Assembly: GCA_000434475.1 (NCBI GenBank)
Contig: FR879629.1
Span: 1 to 10,846 of the forward strand
Direction of reading: 5' to 3'
From: Dialister sp. CAG:486
Lineage (GTDB): Bacteria; Bacillota; Negativicutes; Veillonellales; Dialisteraceae
Length of the DNA stretch: 10,846 nucleotides
Positions within the stretch are counted from its first letter, which is position 1. The number at the start of each line of letters is the position of its first letter. Under the pieces are notes generated by a model. The model did no database searches. It saw only the letters and a list, made by a program, of their open reading frames with translations, and had not been told where the DNA came from. The position numbers and the translations under genes are program-made. Shown here piece by piece: positions 1-5,659 of this stretch.

Positions 1-258
1 GACCGGAGTTCCTATTACCTGAAGGCAAGTGTCCTCCATGAATTTGATGGGGATACTTCCGCGACTTATACCAGCGAAAGCAACGGCACTCCAATCACCA
101 TTAAACAGGACTTCGGTGATACCTGGGCTGAACTCGCGCTCGGCGGTACCTGGAAGATTGGCGGTTCCTCGCTCTTCTATGCAGATATCACCCGCAGCTT
201 TGGCGGCGACTATGAAATGCAGTGGAAACTGAATGCAGGCATCCGCTATGCATTCTAA
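1..258 (+). CDS. Autotransporter beta-barrel, C-terminal end (partial)
   Basis: Only the last 85 codons are in the window; the gene begins upstream. They read in frame 1 from base 1 to the TAA at 256-258. The peptide alternates polar and hydrophobic residues as transmembrane beta-strands do (for example WAELALGGTWKIG and SSLFYADITRSFG) and ends in AGIRYAF. A terminal aromatic residue, here Phe, is the usual C-terminal signature of outer-membrane barrels recognised by the BamA machinery. The pattern fits the PF03797 autotransporter translocator, which forms the pore in the outer membrane for secreting or displaying an N-terminal passenger. The passenger cannot be seen, so the function (adhesin, protease or other) is unknown. 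The stop overlaps the probable start of the next gene. Another outer-membrane barrel type is possible but less likely. Confidence 0.8.
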   Translation, partial: DRSSYYLKASVLHEFDGDTSATYTSESNGTPITIKQDFGDTWAELALGGTWKIGGSSLFYADITRSFGGDYEMQWKLNAGIRYAF

Positions 259-829
259 GGCTTGTTGGATACTAGCCCCTGTGTTTTCAGTATTTCTTCT
301 GTGTCCGCTCTTCGGGGTGGATGCAGAAGAATCCCCTGCGGGGGATACTCCCCAACCCATCTATGAGATGAATACAAAAAAACAGCTCACGCCGGAAGAG
401 GAATATGCTATGCAGTGGGGGGACGTCTTTGTCAGTGATCTGGCAGAGTATAGTCTGAATGTGAAAACAGGGCATTTAAATCCGGATGATCCCAATGAGT
501 TAGTCATGAACGTTCGTGCTATTTATAAAGATAGAAACGTACTGGAACGATTGAAGAAGCAATATGCAGACAAGCTGCAAGGGGAGAGTCTGCCTATCTG
601 TAATGAGATGGAATTGCATTTTCATATGCACGAGGAGGAATACGCCATCACGCAGGTGAAGATTTATGACGAGAAACATCAGCTGATCAGTGAAGCGAAG
701 CGGGAACCAATATATAAAAAAATTCCATCTAATTCTTTTGTTCAGGCTATGTACCGCATCGGGGAGCGGTTTGTGGAGTACCAGAAAAGTGTAGGAAAGA
801 AAAGCGAACAGCAGGCAGCCCATCGTTAA
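248..829 (+). CDS. Small secreted protein, possibly surface-adhesin E-like
   Basis: A 193-residue protein with a signal peptide: short N-region (MHSK), hydrophobic core at about residues 6-23, and a Val-Asp-Ala signal-peptidase I site with cleavage after Ala26. Cys19 is preceded by Leu, so it is not a lipobox. The mature part has a Trp-Gly-Asp-Val-Phe-Val start, a central segment rich in charged residues (about 95-115), a pattern LHFHMHEEEYAI followed by a beta-strand KIYDE, and IPSNSFVQAMY near the end. That order resembles short Negativicutes exported proteins assigned to the surface-adhesin E family (PF16747); this is recalled pattern similarity, not a search result. The ATG at 248 lies inside the last codons of the autotransporter (ATGCATTCTAA), with no clear Shine-Dalgarno, so translation is probably coupled. 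An in-frame ATG at 233 would add five residues, and GTG at 281 would shorten the signal. Function is unknown; it probably acts in the periplasm or at the surface. Confidence 0.7.
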   Translation: MHSKACWILAPVFSVFLLCPLFGVDAEESPAGDTPQPIYEMNTKKQLTPEEEYAMQWGDVFVSDLAEYSLNVKTGHLNPDDPNELVMNVRAIYKDRNVLERLKKQYADKLQGESLPICNEMELHFHMHEEEYAITQVKIYDEKHQLISEAKREPIYKKIPSNSFVQAMYRIGERFVEYQKSVGKKSEQQAAHR

Positions 830-879
830 TCTGCCTTTCCTCTAAGCGTTTTCCCGAAGGCTTGTCTAGGAGGTGGCCT

Positions 880-1497
880 ATGTTTCAGACAACGATAGCA
901 TATTTCATGAGAGGCGGGCCGTGTATGTGGCCTTTGCTCCTTTGCTCTATGGCTGTGGTCTTTATCGCGGTAGAGCGGATTCTCTATTATCGGAAGGTGA
1001 TTTCTCCAGAGGCCTTTGTCTTACAGTTTTGTCAGCTGATGAATGCGGGGAAAAGGAAGGAAGCCCGCGATATGGCGGGCGTTGTGAGCGGGGATGCGGC
1101 TTCTCTGGCCTGCCGGATCATCGATGATGCGGGCCTTTATGGAGAAGCAGTGGAATCGGTCACCTATGAATTGGCGGATCGCGCTGTTGAGCGTCTGGAA
1201 AGTCATCTGGACTATCTCAGCGTGGTCATAGGTCTTTCGCCGATGCTGGGGCTTTTGGGGACGATCACGGGGATGATGGGGACTTTCGCCTCGATGGCGG
1301 GCCAGATGACGAATACGGCGGGTGTCACTTCGGGGCTGGCTGAAGCGCTGATTACCACCATTTTCGGGCTGATCATCGCGATAGCGGGGACTTGTGTCCA
1401 TGCGTATCTGTCTCATCGCTGCAGGAATGCTTCGCTGAATCTGGATACCATCGCGGACGTACTGGCGGCCAGGCTTAAAGAAGGCGGGGGATCATGA
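880..1497 (+). CDS. exbB: ExbB/TolQ/MotA-family proton channel subunit
   Basis: A 205-residue inner-membrane protein with the three-helix layout of ExbB: TM1 at about 17-35, a long cytoplasmic segment, TM2 at about 113-135 and TM3 at about 156-178. The family signatures are present: SPMLGLLGTITGM in TM2 (residues 120-132) and GLAEALITTIFGL entering TM3 (152-164). ExbB pentamers surround ExbD and pass protons across the inner membrane to energise TonB. The start is ATG 880 because TAGGAGG at 867-873 sits six bases upstream; an in-frame TTG at 862 lies before that ribosome site and is rejected. The stop overlaps the exbD start (ATGA), showing a translationally coupled pair. TolQ is the alternative name for close relatives, but the tonB gene downstream favours ExbB. 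Confidence 0.93.
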   Translation: MFQTTIAYFMRGGPCMWPLLLCSMAVVFIAVERILYYRKVISPEAFVLQFCQLMNAGKRKEARDMAGVVSGDAASLACRIIDDAGLYGEAVESVTYELADRAVERLESHLDYLSVVIGLSPMLGLLGTITGMMGTFASMAGQMTNTAGVTSGLAEALITTIFGLIIAIAGTCVHAYLSHRCRNASLNLDTIADVLAARLKEGGGS

Positions 1498-1898
1498 TGA
1501 GACGGAGAAGAAGAAGTCTTTCCACGGCGCCGGGATTGATGCTGAGCCCGATGATCGATCTCATTTTTCTGCTGCTCGTTTTCTTTGTCGTCAGTACCAT
1601 GTATATGTCAAATATACAAACGATCCCTGTCGTCCTTCCCAAGGCGGAACATAGTGAACATGTAAAGAAGAGTGGATGGACTGTCACTGTCAAAGCGGAT
1701 GGGACGCTGTATCTGGCGGATGAGAGGATCACAGAGCCGCTTCTGCTGGAGCGGATGCGGCAGGCGGTAGCGAATGACCCGGATTTTTCTGTCATGCTCC
1801 GCGGAGAGAAAGAGGCATCTTATGATATCATCATGCATCTGCTGGATGCATGCAAGGGCGCTGGCGTGACTCGCTTTTCTTTAGCTACTGATCGATAG
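1494..1898 (+). CDS. exbD: ExbD/TolR-family biopolymer transport protein
   Basis: A 134-residue protein of normal ExbD length. It has a strongly basic cytoplasmic N-terminus (MMRRRRRSLS), one membrane helix at about 17-36 in LSPMIDLIFLLLVFFVVST, and a periplasmic domain. Asp22 inside the helix matches the single proton-carrying Asp that ExbD and TolR need. The periplasmic part keeps the usual beta pattern (WTVTVKADGTLYLADERI) and a closing helix-strand (ACKGAGVTRFSLAT). It works inside the ExbB pentamer to couple proton flow to TonB. The sequence ATGATGA gives two possible starts, 1494 and 1497; AAGAAGGCGGGGG immediately upstream serves either. It overlaps exbB by four bases, so the two should be made in a fixed ratio. 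Confidence 0.93.
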   Translation: MMRRRRRSLSTAPGLMLSPMIDLIFLLLVFFVVSTMYMSNIQTIPVVLPKAEHSEHVKKSGWTVTVKADGTLYLADERITEPLLLERMRQAVANDPDFSVMLRGEKEASYDIIMHLLDACKGAGVTRFSLATDR

Positions 1899-1971
1899 AA
1901 GATAGTCATTCCTGTTTTCTGACGGCAGTTGTGTGAAAACAAGGCGGTAAAAAGGAAGGGAGGGGCGTGCG

Positions 1972-2754
1972 TTGGAGCAGCAAACGAAGCGGTATGGCAT
2001 CAGTCTGGCTGTCACTGTCCTGTGTCATGTGGGGGTAGCCCTGTGGCTGGGGATGGCTGGATTTCTATTTCTGAAACCGCCTGTTTCTCAAGAGCCGATA
2101 GAAATCGTCCTGAATACGGGGGGAGAGCAGGCTGGCGGTGGACAAAAGTCGCTTCCTTCCCCGGTAGAAGAAACGGCGGAGATGGATCATTCATCTCTAT
2201 CGACACAAGAGGAAGAACCCACGGCAGAGGATGTGACAGAAGATTTCCCTATCATGGAAAAGCCGGAGGATCCTGTAGTAGAGGAAGTCTTTCAGCCTGC
2301 GACCTTGCCTGACACGAAGGCTTCGTCCTCAGCTTCGGGCACTGAAATGGCTGCTTCTCTATCTGGGGCAGGAAGTGGATCGGGAAGCGGGGAAGGCGAT
2401 GCGACGGGGCAGGGAGCTGACGAAGGGGAAGGCAGCGGACAGGGTGATGGTGAGGGATCTGGTTCTCAGAGCGGGGTCCCTGTCACGCCTCCGTCGGTTG
2501 TATCCTACGTGGAGCCGGATTATCCTGGACGGGCCATGCTGGATGGTACGTCCGGGGTCGTGCAGGTGCGGATCACCGTCAATGCTTCCGGCGGAGTCGA
2601 TGCGGTCTCTGTATCTGGCAGTTCCGGCAGTGCGGCTTTGGACCGGGCTGCGGTCGAGGCGGTCTATCGCTGGACTTTTTCGCCTGCTTTGGATACGCAT
2701 GGCCAGCCTATGGCTTGTACGATTTATCTGCCGGTGAATTTTAAGATACGATGA
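1972..2754 (+). CDS. tonB: TonB-family energy transducer
   Basis: A 260-residue TonB protein. A single membrane helix (about 9-35) anchors it in the inner membrane; an acidic Pro/Glu segment (about 60-115) and a Gly/Ser/Glu-rich segment (117-168) span the periplasm; the C-terminal TonB domain (about 174-260) touches outer-membrane receptors. The domain shows EPDYPGRAMLDG, a strand GVVQVRITVNASGGV, VSGSSGSAALDRAAVEA and VYRWTFSPA, all in family order. It should transmit proton-motive force from ExbB/ExbD to TonB-dependent transporters, none of which is in the window. The start is TTG: GGGAGGGG at 1958-1965 lies six bases before it and the reading frame has no ATG nearby. The 73-base gap after exbD contains a weak inverted repeat (GTTTTC...GAAAAC). 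The linker lacks the classic (EP)n(KP)n repeats. Confidence 0.92.
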   Translation: MEQQTKRYGISLAVTVLCHVGVALWLGMAGFLFLKPPVSQEPIEIVLNTGGEQAGGGQKSLPSPVEETAEMDHSSLSTQEEEPTAEDVTEDFPIMEKPEDPVVEEVFQPATLPDTKASSSASGTEMAASLSGAGSGSGSGEGDATGQGADEGEGSGQGDGEGSGSQSGVPVTPPSVVSYVEPDYPGRAMLDGTSGVVQVRITVNASGGVDAVSVSGSSGSAALDRAAVEAVYRWTFSPALDTHGQPMACTIYLPVNFKIR

Positions 2755-2766
2755 TCTATGTTTCCT

Positions 2767-2807
2767 AAAAGCTGGCGTGTCATGTCCCACATGCGCGCCG
2801 GCTTTTT
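2767..2807 (+). terminator. Rho-independent terminator after tonB
   Basis: AAAAGCTGGCG...CATGT (2767-2785) pairs with ACATG...CGCCGGCTTTT (2789-2806) around a CCC loop, with one G-U pair and a small bulge, and is followed by T5. It closes the envelope block 13 bases after the tonB stop. The A-run at the start gives weaker two-way potential. Confidence 0.85.
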
Positions 2808-2809
2808 CA

Positions 2810-2838
2810 TTGCAGGGATACATCATCTTTGCTACAAT
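2810..2838 (+). promoter_or_regulatory. Sigma-70-type promoter for the M24 peptidase
   Basis: TTGCAG (2810-2815) and TACAAT (2833-2838) are separated by exactly 17 bases, four of six and five of six matches to TTGACA and TATAAT. The element begins straight after the tonB terminator and predicts a transcript start near 2845, which argues against the upstream in-frame TTG at 2844 as the start codon of the next gene. Confidence 0.75.
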
Positions 2839-2882
2839 CGTAGTTGGCTAAATATGAATTGGTCAGACATAAAGGAGCTAAT

Positions 2883-4112
2883 ATGGCAATTCTGGAGCAG
2901 GCGTCCGTTCTGACGGATGCGATCCGTCCTGTCCCGGCAAAGGAGCTGGAACAGCGGCTGGAAAAATTTCGGAAACTCATGGATGCGCGTTATCCGGACT
3001 GGGAGATGGCGGTCATCAGTCACAAGGTAGCGATGTACTATTTCACGGGGACAATGCAGGAGGGAGCGCTCATCATACGTCCGGCGGATGCGATCCTGTG
3101 GGTGCGGCGGAATTTCACGCGCGCATCGAATGAGTCTCACTTCAGTGATATCCGCCCGATGCGAAGCTTCCGCGAGGCGGCGGCTCTTTATCCGCATGTC
3201 CCGCAGGTGATCTATGTAGAAACGAAGAAGACCACACTGGACTGGATGAAGCTCTTCCATAAGCATTTTCCTTTTGAGACGGCGCTGCCGCTGGATGATG
3301 TCATGCAGGATCTGCGTCTTCGGAAAAGTGCCTATGAAATCACGCAGATGGAGCGTTCGGGAAGTATTCACGAGACGGTCTTGGATGTCGTCGCACTGAA
3401 GCTGATCCATGCGGGCATCAGTGAGGCGGAGCTTGCCATCGAGATCTACAAGGAAATGGTGCTCCGCGGTTCTCATGGTACGGCGCGCTTCAATCAGTCT
3501 CTGGGGGAAGAGGCCGTCGGGCTGGCGTCCTTCGGTAAGAGTGGTCTTGTTCGCACGGGGTTTGACGGCCCGGGAGGTACGGATGGGACCTGCATCGCGG
3601 TGCAGTCCATCGGGAATGCTTTCCGCCACTTGAAAGAGGGACGGCTCGTCTATCTTGATATTCCCTGCGGCTTTGATGGCTATCATACAGATAAGACGGT
3701 GGTCTACTACTTCGGGGAACTGGCGAAGAATCCGGAGGCGGATGCCATTCTCAAGGCGCAGGAGGAGTGTCTTCGTCTGGAGGAGGAGGTCGTCTCTTTG
3801 ATGAAGCCGGGGGAATCGATCGAGAATCTGTATCTAAAACCGATGGAAAAGTTTCAAAATATATATGGGGATGACTTCATGAACGGGGGCAAATTCCTCG
3901 GACACAGCATCGGGCTCGTGATGGATGAAGCGCCTGCTCTGGCAAAGGGCTTCAAGGAGGTGCTCGAGCCCGGTATGACGTTTGCGGTCGAACCGAAAAT
4001 CGCGCTCCCTGGGCTCGGCATGGTCGGTACGGAAAACACCTATGTCATCACAGAAAAGGGAGCACGCTCTCTCACGGGGCGGTCGTATCCTTTGAGAGAA
4101 ATCCACGGCTGA
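2883..4112 (+). CDS. M24-family metallopeptidase (Xaa-Pro aminopeptidase/dipeptidase type)
   Basis: A 409-residue cytoplasmic peptidase with the two-domain build of aminopeptidase P and prolidase: an N-terminal creatinase-like domain (about 15-145) and a C-terminal pita-bread domain (about 155-400). All five dinuclear metal ligands are visible: Asp259 (VYLDIP) and Asp270 (YHTDKT), His341 (FLGHSIGL), Glu370 (FAVEPK) and Glu384 (VGTENTYVIT). Such enzymes release the N-terminal residue from peptides with proline in second place, or split Xaa-Pro dipeptides; which one cannot be told here. The first metal motif (DIPCGFDGYHTD) differs from the common D.G..Y..D.TRTF form. The start is ATG 2883 because AAAGGAG at 2871-2877 precedes it by five bases and it follows the predicted transcript start; the in-frame TTG at 2844 is rejected. 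It has its own promoter and terminator. Confidence 0.9.
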   Translation: MAILEQASVLTDAIRPVPAKELEQRLEKFRKLMDARYPDWEMAVISHKVAMYYFTGTMQEGALIIRPADAILWVRRNFTRASNESHFSDIRPMRSFREAAALYPHVPQVIYVETKKTTLDWMKLFHKHFPFETALPLDDVMQDLRLRKSAYEITQMERSGSIHETVLDVVALKLIHAGISEAELAIEIYKEMVLRGSHGTARFNQSLGEEAVGLASFGKSGLVRTGFDGPGGTDGTCIAVQSIGNAFRHLKEGRLVYLDIPCGFDGYHTDKTVVYYFGELAKNPEADAILKAQEECLRLEEEVVSLMKPGESIENLYLKPMEKFQNIYGDDFMNGGKFLGHSIGLVMDEAPALAKGFKEVLEPGMTFAVEPKIALPGLGMVGTENTYVITEKGARSLTGRSYPLREIHG

Positions 4113-4138
4113 GCCGGGATCCTTTTGAATTTCCAATA

Positions 4139-4180
4139 AAAAACGCCATGCGGATCCGTCGGGATCTGCATGGCGTTTTT
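4139..4180. terminator. Bidirectional terminator between convergent genes
   Basis: A 19-bp stem, 4139-4157 (AAAAACGCCATGCGGATCC) with 4162-4180, one G-U pair and a GTCG loop. It has T5 at the 3' end and A5 at the 5' end, so it works for the M24 peptidase on the plus strand and for the carbonic anhydrase on the minus strand, whose stop is 19 bases away. Confidence 0.92.
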
Positions 4181-4198
4181 ATGGATAGCCGTATTCTC

Positions 4199-4765
4199 TT
4201 AGTCATCCTCGTCCAGCCACTCGACCTTGCCTGTTTCTATATCGTATACAGCGCAGGCGACCTGCTCCTCTCGGAGCAGAGGATCCTCTTCCGCGGAAAA
4301 GGCAGCGCGGATCTCCTTGCCAGCGCAGAGGACATTCCGGTGGCAGGCCGCACGAGGGTCTTTTTCCTCACCGATGGCTTTCCGGATGGTATCTACGATG
4401 TAGCGGATGTGTCCGTCGGCTTCGCCATGGAGCGTGGCCTGCACGGCGCCGCAGCCGGTATGGCCAAGAATGACGACGAGGGGCGTCTTCAAATGGGATA
4501 CGGCATACTCGATGGAGCCGAGCTGGTGAGAGTCGATCACATTTCCAGCGATGCGGATGGTGAAAAGCTCACCAAGACCACAGGAGAAGATGACTTCGGG
4601 GATGACGCGGGAGTCCGCACAGGTGATGACCACAGCGCGGGGAGACTGCCCAGCGGTCAGGGCGAGACGTTTTTCTGAGGAGATGTCTCCGGCAAAAGCA
4701 CCGCTCTTTACATACGCGGCGTTTCCTTCTTTGAGTGTTTGCAAAACAATTTCTGATGTATGCAC
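4199..4765 (-). CDS. Beta-class carbonic anhydrase
   Basis: A 188-residue enzyme of beta-carbonic anhydrase length, interconverting CO2 and bicarbonate in the cytoplasm. Zinc ligands are Cys49 (ITCADSRV), His102 and Cys105 (GHTGCGA); the catalytic Asp51-Arg53 pair is in place. RIAGNVID (71-78) and GSIEYAV (83-89) are further family motifs. The enzyme probably supplies bicarbonate for carboxylations or balances pH. The start is GTG at 4765, with AAGGAGG five bases upstream; no ATG is suitably placed. The C-terminal tail reads as CAVYDIETGKVEWLDEDD, usual for the group. It stands alone on the minus strand, converging with the M24 peptidase. A possible promoter and a large structured RNA region lie upstream, so expression may come from either. 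Confidence 0.94.
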   Translation of the reverse strand: MHTSEIVLQTLKEGNAAYVKSGAFAGDISSEKRLALTAGQSPRAVVITCADSRVIPEVIFSCGLGELFTIRIAGNVIDSHQLGSIEYAVSHLKTPLVVILGHTGCGAVQATLHGEADGHIRYIVDTIRKAIGEEKDPRAACHRNVLCAGKEIRAAFSAEEDPLLREEQVACAVYDIETGKVEWLDEDD

Positions 4766-4797
4766 AGTTGCCTCCTTGTCCTTGACTACATGCTTAT

Positions 4798-4825
4798 ATA
4801 CTACACCTTTTTATCCGGCACGCAA
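4798..4825 (-). promoter_or_regulatory. Possible promoter of the carbonic anhydrase gene
   Basis: On the minus strand TTGCGT (4825-4820) and TAGTAT (4803-4798) are spaced by 16 bases, in an AT-rich stretch about 35 bases before the GTG start. The -10 match is reasonable (TAtTAT-like, with an overlapping TATATAA). It lies downstream of the U-run that ends the structured RNA, so it would give a transcript independent of that RNA. Confidence 0.4.
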
Positions 4826-4861
4826 AGGAAGCGGCAGAACCAGCGGTGCGAAAAAGGGCAT

Positions 4862-5021
4862 AAAAAAACATCCGGAAAAGGCTTCCCACCTATACCCGAT
4901 GCAGGCGGAGCTCGGAATCGGTGACGGTCGTCCATGGGCACCGAAGTGCGGGAGGGCCTGTGCTATCGTCGGAACCCGGCCTCGCAGAGGACAGGGAAGT
5001 GGAAAAGCCATGCTTCCGGAT
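4862..5021 (-). ncRNA. Candidate structured RNA (attenuator or free-standing small RNA), family not recognised
   Basis: Read on the minus strand from 5021 down to 4862. The 5' end AUCCGGAA (5021-5014) pairs with UUCCGGAU (4877-4870), and GGCUUUUCCAC (5009-4999) pairs with GUGGGAAGCC (4889-4880) with one bulged U, giving an 18-bp closing helix with a small internal loop. Inside are a CCUC-UGC-GAGG hairpin, a GCAC-UUCG-GUGC hairpin (4949-4938) of the stable C(UUCG)G type, a likely GACG/CGUC helix around it, and a CCGAU...AUCGG hairpin (4921-4896). Seven U follow the closing helix (4868-4862). The UUCG orientation and the U-run both point to the minus strand. The 5' strand can instead fold locally (GGAAG.UGG/CCA.CUUCC, 5017-4995), excluding the closing helix. 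The rod-like closing stem recalls 6S RNA, but the conserved 6S bubble could not be matched. No tRNA, tmRNA, RNase P or SRP signature is seen. Confidence 0.45.
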
Positions 5022-5040
5022 ATTCATTTTTCTTACTTGT

Positions 5041-5134
5041 CAGCCTAAAATGGGCATCGGCAGCAGGCTGTACGCTTCCGCTGACCCATCCGATGACGCA
5101 CGGTGCATATGGCAGATCTGCCCCTTCCGGTGCG
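5041..5134 (-). other. Second block of RNA-like secondary structure
   Basis: Upstream of the candidate RNA on the minus strand lie nested inverted repeats. CGCACCGG (5134-5127) pairs with CCGUGCG (5103-5097) and encloses the perfect 12-base palindrome GGCAGATCTGCC (5122-5111). Next, CAUCGG (5095-5090) pairs with CCGAUG (5060-5055) and CAGC (5083-5080) with GCUG (5064-5061), with a six-base bulge. AGGCTG (5065-5070) can pair instead with CAGCCT (5041-5046). No reading frame here looks protein-like. It may be the 5' part of the same transcript or a separate element; strand is inferred only from its neighbour. Confidence 0.35.
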
Positions 5135-5412
5135 GCCCTCCCTGTGATCTCGTAGCGCTTAGAGAATTCTGGAGATCGGAGAAGCCGTCCATCCGAGGAA
5201 CATGTTCAAATATGTCCATGCTTCATGACTATATGGTACTACGTTCTAAAGAAAAAAGCAAGAGGGGAAAGGAGTGTGACGCAAGATGTAGTTTGTTTTA
5301 TGGATTGCAACAATATCAAATATACCATTCTTACAGTAAACAGAGGTTTAGATGATGTATACTGTTTGGCTGTTGGTGACTGGCGTCTTGAAGCAGCCAG
5401 AGATTAGGAGCC
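5135..5412. other. Intergenic stretch without a supported gene
   Basis: No frame on either strand here gives a protein with recognisable motifs or a well-placed ribosome site. A frame ending at 5407 could start at GTG 5276, but its GGAG would be one base away. Composition changes at about 5180-5400 to AT-rich, unlike the GC-rich structured block before it. Visible items are the palindrome GAACATGTTC (5198-5207), GATCTC...GAGATC flanking 5147-5176, and no convincing promoter. Confidence 0.4.
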
Positions 5413-5509
5413 TCAAGTGACTAGTGACTTGATAATGCTTTCGGGTATCGCCCCATATATACTCGCGGCGAAGCCGCCACCTTCATTCCTAATTCCTAAT
5501 TCCTAATTT
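5413..5509. repeat. Repeat-like intergenic element with palindrome, hairpin and ATTCCTA tandem copies
   Basis: Three kinds of simple structure are packed together: TCAAGTGACTAGTGACTTGA (5413-5432), a palindrome broken only by two G-G mismatches; the hairpin GCGGC-GAA-GCCGC (5465-5477); and three perfect tandem copies of ATTCCTA (5485-5505) running into a partial fourth. Such packing is typical of miniature intergenic repeats. Only one copy is in the window, so family membership cannot be shown here. Confidence 0.45.
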
Positions 5510-5541
5510 AAGCAGAGCTTTCATCTGCCATCAGAGAGGGC

Positions 5542-5580
5542 GCGCTGTGCATGATGTTTCATGCACAGCGCACTTTTTTT
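5542..5580 (+). terminator. Strong plus-strand terminator with no gene upstream
   Basis: GCGCTGTGCATG (5542-5553) pairs perfectly with CATGCACAGCGC (5560-5571) around ATGTTT, followed by A-C-T7 (5574-5580). The minus-strand exit has no T-run, so it acts on the plus strand. The nearest plus-strand gene ends at 4112 and already has its own terminator, so this one either insulates pncA or ends an unseen transcript. Confidence 0.85.
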
Positions 5581-5659
5581 ATGCATCTTTCTTCGGATAT
5601 GTTAAAATAAGATGGCAGAGGGAAAAACATTTCCATTTTGCATACAGGAGGCTCATCAC

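Noticed and set aside
2844..2882. TTG 2844 as the start of the M24 peptidase
   Set aside because: It falls at the predicted transcript start and lacks a ribosome site, whereas ATG 2883 has AAAGGAG at good spacing.
2832..3686. Long minus-strand reading frame opposite the M24 peptidase
   Set aside because: It is antisense to a gene with all catalytic residues intact, is rich in Arg and His as antisense frames are, and shows no motifs.
4148..4678. Plus-strand frame opposite the carbonic anhydrase
   Set aside because: It is the complement of a gene with complete zinc ligands and begins inside the terminator hairpin.
4960..5160. Known riboswitch or housekeeping RNA (M-box, cobalamin, T-box, RNase P, tmRNA, SRP, 6S)
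   Set aside because: Only a short AUGGGUCAGCGG stretch resembles an M-box segment, and the other conserved blocks are absent or in the wrong order. No core motif of the other classes was found; 6S remains possible on shape only.
5198..5207. GAACATGTTC as a LexA box
   Set aside because: The Firmicutes LexA site is GAAC-N4-GTTC; here the spacer is two bases and no SOS gene is adjacent.
4921..5407. Open reading frames on the plus strand in the 4.9-5.4 kb gap
   Set aside because: They lack family motifs and well-placed ribosome sites, and overlap dense inverted repeats; the frame with GTG 5276 has its GGAG only one base from the start.
5485..5509. CRISPR-like array from the ATTCCTA repeats
   Set aside because: Seven-base head-to-tail copies without spacers and no cas genes nearby; a simple tandem repeat.
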